A stretch of DNA of 11,530 bases. It comes from JBNRMR01 sp050309705 (lineage in GTDB: Bacteria > Bacillota > Clostridia > Christensenellales > UBA1750). Position numbers and translations under genes: made by a program. How positions within the stretch are numbered: position 1 is the first letter of the stretch; each line of letters opens with the position of its first letter. The notes beneath the pieces were generated by a model that was not told the origin of the DNA, ran no database searches, and worked only from the letters and a program-made list of their open reading frames with translations. Location of the stretch: positions 1-11,530 of the forward strand of contig JBNRMR010000047.1 of the NCBI GenBank assembly GCA_050309705.1, read 5' to 3'. Below are positions 6,482 through 11,530 of this stretch, one piece after another.

Positions 6482-6922
6482 TCATGCGGAATATGCTTTT
6501 AGCATCCACAGAAGCTTTTGGTACTCCCCAAGATATCCGTTGAACTGGTCGGCTGTGGCGCCATCGCCCTCCGCCTCGGCCAGCTCCACCACCGCCTTCG
6601 TGTCTCTTATCCAATATTCCACGTCGGAAACCATGGCTTTCACGGCATCTCCGGAGGAAATGGGCTTGTCATCCAGCTCCCTCACAGTGGTCAGCTCCAG
6701 GGCCTTTTTAACGCTGGCAACCGGCGAACCGCCCAGGGCGAGAAGTCTCTCGGCCACGTCATCGATGATCTGGGCCGTCTGGTCGTACAGCTCCTCCAGC
6801 TTGGCGTGGAGGGTGAAGAAGCTTCGTCCTGTCACATACCAGTGTAGGTTGTGCAATTTTATATAGGAAACCTGCTGGTTCGCCAGATATTCGTTCAGCT
6901 TTTCATGCAGTTTGTTGCTCAT
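6482..6922 (-). CDS. dps: Dps-family mini-ferritin (DNA-protection/iron storage)
   Basis: 146-aa four-helix-bundle protein of the Dps family, which forms 12-mer cages that oxidise Fe2+ with H2O2 and store iron, limiting Fenton damage. The ferroxidase-site residues align with the family: H27-W28 in HNLHWYVTG, H39 twelve residues later in FFTLH, E43 (usually Asp at this position), D54 and E58 in IIDDVAERLLALGGSP. The length is typical of short Firmicute Dps proteins without a DNA-binding tail. GGGAGG lies 6 nt before the ATG at 6922, so the start is clear. It follows the superoxide dismutase gene on the same strand, 101 bp apart, with an inverted repeat and a hairpin between them. Together they form an oxidative-stress pair: superoxide to peroxide, then peroxide and iron removal. 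Confidence 0.93.
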   Translation of the reverse strand: MSNKLHEKLNEYLANQQVSYIKLHNLHWYVTGRSFFTLHAKLEELYDQTAQIIDDVAERLLALGGSPVASVKKALELTTVRELDDKPISSGDAVKAMVSDVEYWIRDTKAVVELAEAEGDGATADQFNGYLGEYQKLLWMLKAYSA

Positions 6923-6940
6923 ATATTACCTCCCGTGCAA

Positions 6941-6961
6941 TTATCCCTTGTGATAAGTATA
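6941..6961 (-). promoter_or_regulatory. Inverted repeat and possible -10 box upstream of dps
   Basis: TTATC (6941-6945) and GATAA (6952-6956) form an inverted repeat with a 6-bp centre, about 10 bp upstream of the dps Shine-Dalgarno. It abuts a minus-strand TATACT (6961-6956) that could be a -10 box, although no good -35 is seen. The overall length is 16 bp, one more than a classical PerR box, and only the outer half-sites resemble it. A peroxide- or metal-sensing operator is plausible but unproven. Confidence 0.3.
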
Positions 6962-6965
6962 TCCC

Positions 6966-6992
6966 AAACGGAGCAAAGCATCCGTTTTTTTT
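6966..6992 (+). terminator. Plus-strand terminator-like hairpin between sod and dps
   Basis: AAACGGA (6966-6972) and TCCGTTT (6981-6987) form a 7-bp stem with an 8-nt loop, and on the plus strand the second arm runs into eight T's (6985-6992). On the minus strand, the direction of both neighbouring genes, only three T's follow. It could still attenuate sod read-through into dps, or it could end an antisense transcript. Confidence 0.5.
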
Positions 6993-7023
6993 CCATTATC
7001 TATCGTTGCTGTTTTTTGCCGAT

Positions 7024-7644
7024 TTAAAGGCCCGCGACCTTGTCGTAGTTTTCGGCAACTGCCTTCCAGTCGACCACGTTGAAGAAAGCCTTCACATAGT
7101 CAGCTCTGAGGTTTTTATACTTCAGGTAGTAGGCATGCTCCCACACGTCTATTCCAAGAATCGGCGTGAAGCCCTTGCCCTCCATCAGCGGGTTATCCTG
7201 GTTGGGGCTGGATGAAAGGGCCAGCTTGCCGTCCTTGGCGGCGGAAAGCCATGCCCAGCCGGAGCCGAACTGCCCCATCGCCAGGCGGCTTAGCTCATCC
7301 TGGAAGGCTGAGAAGCTGCCAAAGTTTTTATCCAAAAGACCGGCAAAGGCTCCTTCAGGCTGCCCTCCCCCGTTGGGGCTCATGGTGGTGAAGTAGAGAT
7401 TGTGGTTGTAAAAGCCGCCGCCATTGTTGCGGATGGCCTTCCTTAAAGCCTCGTCGGAAACATTGTCCAGGGATGAAAGCAACTCCACCATTTCCTTCCC
7501 GGCCACAGCGGCCTTCTGGACGGCGTCGTTCAAATTGTTGGTATAAGCGGCGTGATGCTTGCTGTAATGAGTTTCCATAGTAAGAGCGTCAATATGCGGC
7601 TCAAGCGCGTCATAGGAATATGGAAGCTGTATCTGTTTGAACAT
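7024..7644 (-). CDS. sodA: Superoxide dismutase, Fe/Mn family (Mn-type)
   Basis: 206-aa cytosolic enzyme converting superoxide to O2 and H2O2. All four metal ligands are in the expected places: H26 (METHYSKHH), H81 (FYNHNLYF), D166 and H170 (DVWEHAYYLKY); the active-site Y34 is also present. The outer-sphere Gln appears in the C-terminal half (LSSSPNQDNP, Q149) with G77 at the other position, the pattern of Mn rather than Fe enzymes; cambialistic use cannot be excluded. AAGGAGG lies 8 nt before the ATG at 7644. The gene has its own extended -10 promoter flanked by two perfect inverted repeats, and dps lies downstream. There is no signal peptide. The presence of an SOD suggests an anaerobe that meets oxygen at times. 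Confidence 0.95.
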   Translation of the reverse strand: MFKQIQLPYSYDALEPHIDALTMETHYSKHHAAYTNNLNDAVQKAAVAGKEMVELLSSLDNVSDEALRKAIRNNGGGFYNHNLYFTTMSPNGGGQPEGAFAGLLDKNFGSFSAFQDELSRLAMGQFGSGWAWLSAAKDGKLALSSSPNQDNPLMEGKGFTPILGIDVWEHAYYLKYKNLRADYVKAFFNVVDWKAVAENYDKVAGL

Positions 7645-7720
7645 TAGTATTTCCTCCTTTCAGGAAAATCCTTTATCAATACATGTGGTTAGATTATCAT
7701 TCTTGTTTCATTCTTCCTTG

Positions 7721-7736
7721 GTTAGCTTTGGCTAAC
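7721..7736 (-). promoter_or_regulatory. Perfect inverted repeat in the early sod leader
   Basis: GTTAGC (7721-7726) and GCTAAC (7731-7736) form a perfect 6-4-6 inverted repeat that starts about 7 bp after the predicted start of sod transcription. The half-site resembles GGTTAG/CTAACC boxes of DtxR/IdeR-type metalloregulators, but with wider spacing. It could be an operator that blocks initiation or a small RNA hairpin. Tentative. Confidence 0.4.
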
Positions 7737-7749
7737 TAACTCTGACTTT

Positions 7750-7777
7750 AGTATAGCAGATAATCAGTAAAAGTCAA
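7750..7777 (-). promoter_or_regulatory. Promoter of the superoxide dismutase gene
   Basis: On the minus strand TTGACT (7777-7772) and TATACT (7755-7750) are 16 bp apart, with TGn just before the -10 box. The start of transcription is expected near 7743, giving a leader of about 100 nt. Confidence 0.75.
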
Positions 7778-7786
7778 CACTGCTTA

Positions 7787-7801
7787 TGTGACTTTGTCAC
7801 A
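7787..7801. promoter_or_regulatory. Perfect palindrome upstream of the sod promoter
   Basis: TGTGACTTTGTCACA is a perfect 6-3-6 inverted repeat whose edge is 10 bp upstream of the sod -35 box. It looks like a CRP/FNR-type site (TGTGA...TCACA) but with a 5-bp rather than 6-bp centre. Likely a regulator-binding site; the regulator is unknown. From here to 7910 I see no further feature. Confidence 0.45.
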
Positions 7802-7910
7802 CAACGGCCTTTCGCCATTTTCTTTGTGTCATAATCACCCATTATTAGCATAGGATATATCAGCTTTTTGTGAAACCTCTTAAATTTTTCAGGATTTTTC
7901 AAAATAGCGG

Positions 7911-7939
7911 TTGACAATTATTTTCAAATATGTTATCTT
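7911..7939 (+). promoter_or_regulatory. Promoter of the ilv operon
   Basis: A perfect -35 TTGACA (7911-7916) is followed after 17 bp by TATCTT (7934-7939), with TG at 7931-7932 giving an extended -10. The start of transcription is expected near 7946, about 33 nt before the leader-peptide ATG. Confidence 0.75.
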
Positions 7940-7978
7940 GATCAAAACTTATCATAAGGGATTTTAGGATAGAAAATT

Positions 7979-8080
7979 ATGACATCATTGTCCAGCATCA
8001 ACATTATCAGCATTATCGTCCTCGGACTACTACTAGTGGTTCGGGGTTTCGGTCGTGCTTATAGGTGGTTAGCTGCATAA
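7979..8080 (+). CDS. ilv operon leader peptide (attenuator)
   Basis: 33-codon open frame whose translation senses branched-chain aminoacyl-tRNA. Residues 7-21 contain 12 Ile, Val or Leu (I7, I9, I10, I12, I13, V14, L15, L17-L19, V20, V21). The three consecutive Leu codons are all CTA, a codon that looks rare in ilvB, where CTG and CTT dominate by eye. A GGAT-type ribosome site lies about 9 nt before the ATG, and the stop (8078-8080) precedes the terminator by 24 nt. Ribosome stalling on the I/V/L stretch would leave the antiterminator (8073-8115) free to form, while completion of the peptide would cover its 5' arm and let the terminator fold. This mirrors proteobacterial ilv leader peptides in logic, not in sequence. 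The peptide has no expected function of its own. Confidence 0.88.
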   Translation: MTSLSSINIISIIVLGLLLVVRGFGRAYRWLAA

Positions 8081-8115
8081 TAGTCAGGGTTTTTAGGCAT
8101 ACAGAATCCTTGCAG
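8073..8115 (+). promoter_or_regulatory. Composite antiterminator of the ilv attenuator
   Basis: CTGCA (8073-8077) can pair with TGCAG (8111-8115), and AGGGTT (8086-8091) with AATCCT (8105-8110, one G-U wobble), with an 8-nt bulge between. Together these 11 pairs occupy the entire 5' arm of the terminator, so the two structures exclude each other. The first segment overlaps the last leader codons, where a terminating ribosome would mask it. Derived by hand pairing, not by an energy calculation. Confidence 0.65.
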
Positions 8116-8141
8116 TGAAATCGCTGCAAGGATTTTTTGTA
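8105..8141 (+). terminator. Attenuator terminator of the ilv operon
   Basis: AATCCTTGCAG (8105-8115) and CTGCAAGGATT (8124-8134) form a perfect 11-bp stem with an 8-nt loop, followed by TTTTGTATTTT. It sits between the leader peptide and ilvB, about 80 bp before the ilvB start, where a strong terminator makes sense only as a regulated attenuator. Confidence 0.93.
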
Positions 8142-8220
8142 TTTTCGAACCAGCCCGCCGCTGAAGGCAAGGGGAAACATGGGCAATATTTATTTTCTGA
8201 AATAAACGGAGGCGACGAAA

Positions 8221-9891
8221 ATGATGTTAACAGGCGCGCAAATTATCATCGAAGTGCTGAAAGAGCAGGATGTGGACACTGTTTTTGGCTACCCCGGCGG
8301 ATATGTCATCAACGTCTATGACGAGCTATACAAAAACAGCCACAGAATCACCCACCACATCACCTGCCACGAGCAAGGCGCAGCCCACGCCGCTGACGGA
8401 TATGCCCGCTCCACCGGAAAGCCCGGCGTTGTCATCGCCACTTCCGGCCCCGGCGCCACCAACCTTGTGACGGGAATCGCCTGTGCGTATTTCGACAGCA
8501 GCCCCCTTGTGGCCATCACAGGCAATGTTCCCGTGAACATGCTGGGGCGCGACAGCTTCCAGGAGGTGGACATCGCCGGCGTCACGATGCCGGTGACGAA
8601 GCATAACTACATCGTCAAGGATGTTTCAGCCCTTGCGGACACTTTGCGCGAAGCCTTTGAGGTGGCCATTTCCGGCAGGCCCGGCCCCGTCTTGGTGGAT
8701 ATTCCCAAGGATGTTCAGCTTGACTCCTGCGAGTATACTCCCGCGCAAAAGAGTCTGCGCCGCCCCGATCCCAAGGCATCCCAGTACGATATCGAGGCCG
8801 CCGCAAGGTTGATCCGCGCATCAAAGCGGCCGTACATATATTGCGGCGGGGGCGTTGTGATATCGGGCGCTGAAAATGAGCTTAAGGCATTTGCAGAGAG
8901 GATCGACGCGCCAATCGGCAGCAGCATGATGGGCCTGTCGGCTGTGAGCAGTGAAAACCCCCGCTTTTTAGGCATGATGGGGATGCACGGAAGGTATGCC
9001 TCCACAAAGGCGCTGAACGAATGTGATCTGCTTATCGCCGTGGGCACCCGCTTTTCTGACCGCGCCACCGGCGACAAGGAGAAGTTCTCCACCGGCCGGA
9101 CGATACTTCACATCGACATCGACCCGGCGGAGATCAGCAAGAATATTGCCGTGGGCCAGAGCGTTGTGGGCAACATAAAGCAGGTTCTTTCAGACCTCGA
9201 AGAAAAGCTTCAGCAGGCATCCCGCCCGGAGTGGATGGCCCGCATGGCAGAGCTTAAGGCAAGCCCCCTTAACCGCATTGATATGGCAAAGGATGAGCTG
9301 AACCCGCAGCATATAATCCAGGGGGTGAACTCGCGTATGTCGCCCGGTGATTTGGTGGCAACCGACGTGGGCCAGCACCAGATGTGGACCACTCTTTACT
9401 ACCGCTTCCGAAGGCCCCGCACATTCATGACCAGCGGAGGTCTGGGGGCCATGGGCTTCGGCATGGGCGCGGCCATAGGTGCTTCCATCGCAAACGGCAA
9501 CAGGCGCACAGTGCTTTTCACCAGCGACGGCAGCTTCCACATGAACATGAACGAGATGGCCACCGCCGTTTCAAACGAATTGCCGCTGATAGTCGTCGTC
9601 ATAAACAATGGCGCTTTGGGGATGGTTCGCCAGTGGCAAAAGCTCTTCTTTGACGGCCGCTATTCCCAGACCACTCTTCAGCGCAAGACCGATTATGTGA
9701 AGCTTGCCGAGAGCTTTGGCGCAAAGGGAGGAAGGGCCACCACTCCCGAGGAGTTCGACCGCTGCGTGGAGGAAGCATTCAGCATGGCCACACCCTATCT
9801 GATCGATTGCGTGATAAGCAGCGACCAACAGGTTCTGCCCATGATCCCCTCCGGCAAGGGAATCGACGATATCATACTCAGTTCGCCATAG
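8221..9891 (+). CDS. ilvB: Acetolactate synthase large (catalytic) subunit
   Basis: 556-aa thiamine-diphosphate enzyme joining pyruvate with pyruvate or 2-oxobutyrate, the first common step of valine, leucine and isoleucine synthesis. The N-terminal TPP Pyr domain has GYPGG (23-27), catalytic glutamate E51 in HEQGAAHAADGYAR (50-63) and SGPGATNL (75-82). The QEVD block (114-117) and the central FAD-type domain with GTRFSDRATGD (275-285) follow. The C-terminal PP domain runs from GGLGAMGFGMGAAIGA (406-421) through the Mg/TPP motif to INNGALGMVRQWQ (461-473). The Mg/TPP motif reads SDGSF (435-439) where almost all homologues have GDGSF; N462-N463 closes it. GGAGG lies 8 nt before ATG 8221. It is the first structural gene after the attenuator, followed 30 bp later by the regulatory subunit. 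Confidence 0.97.
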   Translation: MMLTGAQIIIEVLKEQDVDTVFGYPGGYVINVYDELYKNSHRITHHITCHEQGAAHAADGYARSTGKPGVVIATSGPGATNLVTGIACAYFDSSPLVAITGNVPVNMLGRDSFQEVDIAGVTMPVTKHNYIVKDVSALADTLREAFEVAISGRPGPVLVDIPKDVQLDSCEYTPAQKSLRRPDPKASQYDIEAAARLIRASKRPYIYCGGGVVISGAENELKAFAERIDAPIGSSMMGLSAVSSENPRFLGMMGMHGRYASTKALNECDLLIAVGTRFSDRATGDKEKFSTGRTILHIDIDPAEISKNIAVGQSVVGNIKQVLSDLEEKLQQASRPEWMARMAELKASPLNRIDMAKDELNPQHIIQGVNSRMSPGDLVATDVGQHQMWTTLYYRFRRPRTFMTSGGLGAMGFGMGAAIGASIANGNRRTVLFTSDGSFHMNMNEMATAVSNELPLIVVVINNGALGMVRQWQKLFFDGRYSQTTLQRKTDYVKLAESFGAKGGRATTPEEFDRCVEEAFSMATPYLIDCVISSDQQVLPMIPSGKGIDDIILSSP

Positions 9892-9921
9892 TTAGCCGCA
9901 GGAAAAGAAAGGAGATCACCG

Positions 9922-10425
9922 ATGGAAAATCAGCAATTTGTTTTATCGCTTCTGGTTTCAAATCACTTCGGCGTCCTGACCCGAATATCGGGGCTTTTTG
10001 CCAGGCGGGGCTTTAATATCGACAGCCTCACCGTGGGCGTCACCGAAAACCCGGGCTTTTCGCGGATGACAATCGTCGCCCCGGGCGATGCCTACACCAA
10101 GGAGCAGATGGTCAAGCAGCTTGCCAAACTGGAGGACGTGAAGGTCATTCAGTTGATGAAGGATGATCAGACCGTGCTGCGCGAGCTTTTGATAATCAAA
10201 GTCAAGCTTGACCAAGGAAAGCTTTCAGAGCTGGTGGAGGCAGCAAAAACCTTCCGCGCAAATGTAATCGACCTTTCGCCGGACTCTGTGCTGATAGAAA
10301 TAACCGGCGATCCCAGTAAGCTTACGGCGTTTTTGGAGTATTACAAGCCCCACGGCATAATCGAGATGACCCGCACAGGGCCCACGGCCATCGGCAGGTC
10401 CACCTATTGTCTGCAAAAGGATTAG
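9922..10425 (+). CDS. ilvN: Acetolactate synthase small (regulatory) subunit
   Basis: 167-aa ACT-domain subunit (IlvN/IlvH type) that activates the large subunit and gives feedback inhibition by valine. The N-terminal ACT domain is clear: LSLLVSNHFGVLTRISGLFARRGFNIDSL spans residues 8-36, with N14, G17 and T20 in the effector loop where E. coli IlvH has N11, G14 and S17. The C-terminal domain (about 85-167) contains RELLIIKV, and ends with IIEMTRTGPTAIGR. The length matches the IlvH-type subunit. GAAAGGAG lies 7 nt before the ATG. It is 30 bp after ilvB and 45 bp before ilvC, in the same operon. Valine sensitivity is expected but not provable from sequence. Confidence 0.95.
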   Translation: MENQQFVLSLLVSNHFGVLTRISGLFARRGFNIDSLTVGVTENPGFSRMTIVAPGDAYTKEQMVKQLAKLEDVKVIQLMKDDQTVLRELLIIKVKLDQGKLSELVEAAKTFRANVIDLSPDSVLIEITGDPSKLTAFLEYYKPHGIIEMTRTGPTAIGRSTYCLQKD

Positions 10426-10470
10426 CTTTATATCGCTCAAAATTGAAATCAAAAAATTGGAGGAAATATC

Positions 10471-11478
10471 ATGGCTAAAATGTACTACGAAAAGGACTGC
10501 AACTTTGAACTTATGAATGGAAAGACCGTCGCCGTGGTCGGCTATGGCAGCCAGGGCCATGCCCACGCACTGAATCTTCGCGACAGCGGCGTCTCAGTTG
10601 TGGTGGGGCTTTACGAAGGCTCCAAGTCTGCAAAGGCGGCGAAGGAAGCGGGCCTTGAAGTGTTGAACACAGCCGACGCCGTCAAGAGGGCAGACATCAC
10701 AATGGTTCTTGTAAACGATGAAAAGCAGGCCGCTCTTTATGGCAGAGACATCGCCCCGAACATTAAGCCTGGCTCTGCGCTGGCTTTTGCCCACGGCTTT
10801 AACATCCACTACGGGCAGATCGTTCCTCCGGCGGACGTGGACGTGATCATGGTCGCCCCCAAGGGCCCCGGCCACACCGTTCGCAGCCAGTACAAAGAGG
10901 GCAAGGGCGTTCCCTGCCTGATGGCAGTCCACCAGGATGCTACCGGCAAGGCCAAGGATGTCGCTTTGGCATATGCCATGGGAATCGGCGGAGCGCGGCC
11001 CGGCGTTCTTGAGACCACCTTCAAGGAAGAAACCGAAACCGACCTTTTCGGAGAGCAGGCGGTGCTCTGCGGCGGCGTGACAGAGCTGATGAAGGCAGGC
11101 TTCGACACTTTGGTGGAGGCGGGATACCAGCCCGAAAGCGCATACTTTGAATGCCTGCATGAGATGAAGCTGATCATCGACCTGGCGGTTCAGGGCGGCC
11201 TGGCCTACATGCGCTATTCCATCAGCGACACCGCCGAGTACGGCGATTATTCCACGGGAAGGCGCATCATCACAGATGAAACCCGCAAGGAGATGAAGAA
11301 GGTTCTAAGCGAAATCCAGGATGGCACATTCGCCCGCAACTGGATTTTGGAAAACCAGGCGAACCGCCCCCACTTCAACGCCGTCCGCAACAGGGAGAGA
11401 AACCATCTCATTGAAAAGACGGGCGCTGAGCTTCGCAAGATGATGTCCTGGCAGAAGGCGGAAGAATATGAAAAGTAA
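10471..11478 (+). CDS. ilvC: Ketol-acid reductoisomerase (class I)
   Basis: 335-aa Mg2+- and NAD(P)H-dependent enzyme that isomerises and reduces acetolactate or acetohydroxybutyrate, the second step of branched-chain amino acid synthesis. The Rossmann motif is VVGYGSQGHAHALNL (22-36). The beta2-alphaB cofactor loop reads GLYEGSKSAK (46-55), with Tyr in place of the common Arg in GLR. Catalytic H108 (FAHGF), Mg ligands D191 and E195 (TDLFGEQ), E227 and E231 (CLHEMKLI) and S252 (YSISDTAEYGD) are all present. The short C-terminal knotted domain marks class I. GGAGG lies 7 nt before the ATG at 10471. The last 11 bases overlap the start of ilvD, suggesting coupled translation. Confidence 0.97.
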   Translation: MAKMYYEKDCNFELMNGKTVAVVGYGSQGHAHALNLRDSGVSVVVGLYEGSKSAKAAKEAGLEVLNTADAVKRADITMVLVNDEKQAALYGRDIAPNIKPGSALAFAHGFNIHYGQIVPPADVDVIMVAPKGPGHTVRSQYKEGKGVPCLMAVHQDATGKAKDVALAYAMGIGGARPGVLETTFKEETETDLFGEQAVLCGGVTELMKAGFDTLVEAGYQPESAYFECLHEMKLIIDLAVQGGLAYMRYSISDTAEYGDYSTGRRIITDETRKEMKKVLSEIQDGTFARNWILENQANRPHFNAVRNRERNHLIEKTGAELRKMMSWQKAEEYEK

Positions 11479-11530
11479 TACCGTTAAAGAAGGGGTTGCA
11501 AGAGCCCCTCACCGCTCGCTCCTAAAAGCC
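11468..11530 (+). CDS. ilvD: Dihydroxy-acid dehydratase, N-terminal fragment (window edge)
   Basis: The ATG at 11468, inside the last codons of ilvC in another frame, opens 21 codons to the window end: M-K-S-N-T-V-K-E-G-V-A-R-A-P-H-R-S-L-L-K-A. This matches the conserved IlvD start, in which a short R/K-S-D/N-x-V-K-x-G segment leads to R-A-P-H-R-S-L. IlvD is the Fe-S-dependent dehydratase for the third step of the pathway, so it completes an ilvBNCD order. GGCGGAAG just upstream, within ilvC, can serve as ribosome site; the 11-nt overlap implies translational coupling. Only the extreme N-terminus is seen, so intactness cannot be judged. Confidence 0.9.
   Translation, partial: MKSNTVKEGVARAPHRSLLKA

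Noticed and set aside
7940..8220. T-box riboswitch in the ilv leader
   Set aside because: No AGGGTGGNACCGCG-like antiterminator core or Stem I signature is visible; the coding leader peptide explains the region.
8115..8321. Plus-strand frame starting inside the attenuator
   Set aside because: It starts within the terminator stem, overlaps ilvB in another frame and lacks a ribosome site.
10594..11160. Minus-strand frame of 188 codons within ilvC
   Set aside because: ilvC is unmistakable on the plus strand; the frame is a codon-bias shadow.
11491..11509. Hairpin AGGGGT/GCCCCT after ilvC as a terminator
   Set aside because: No T-run follows, and the stretch is the coding start of ilvD (R-A-P-H-R-S-L).

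Overview
The window looks like chromosomal DNA of a clostridial Firmicute. The signs are strong AGGAGG-type Shine-Dalgarno sites, near-consensus sigma-A promoters (TTGACA-N17-TATAAT upstream of the LacI gene), compact operons, Rho-independent terminators and moderate GC. The genus cannot be named from the sequence alone.

Left part (1-3550, all minus strand): a URO-D/methyltransferase-superfamily protein (2112-3215) with its own promoter, a long leader and a terminator. Downstream lies a LacI-family regulator (886-1884) with a consensus promoter and two operator-like palindromes, followed by an aldo/keto reductase that runs off the window edge (1-836). The URO-D leader carries an unusual tandem repeat: two 74-bp units and one 48-bp unit. 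The short unit lacks exactly one 26-bp hairpin segment, which in the long units is bounded by 9-bp direct repeats.

Middle part (3551-6424): a plus-strand two-gene operon encodes a nucleoside-hydrolase-family protein and a ribokinase. Together they suggest release of ribose from a ribosyl compound and its phosphorylation to ribose 5-phosphate. A strong hairpin terminator follows. About 550 bp (5840-6390) then holds no gene I can support, possibly decayed sequence.

Oxidative-stress part (6388-7801, minus strand): dps (mini-ferritin) and a Mn-type superoxide dismutase, each with its own signals. The sod promoter is flanked by two perfect inverted repeats.

Right part (7911-11530, plus strand): the branched-chain amino acid operon ilvB-ilvN-ilvC-ilvD. 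ilvD starts inside the end of ilvC and is cut by the window. Upstream is a complete transcription attenuator: promoter, a 33-residue leader peptide with 12 Ile/Val/Leu in 15 residues (including three consecutive CTA codons), a composite antiterminator and an 11-bp terminator stem. No T-box is visible, although T-boxes are the usual control of ilv/leu genes in Firmicutes. This attenuator and the URO-D leader repeat are the two most notable items.
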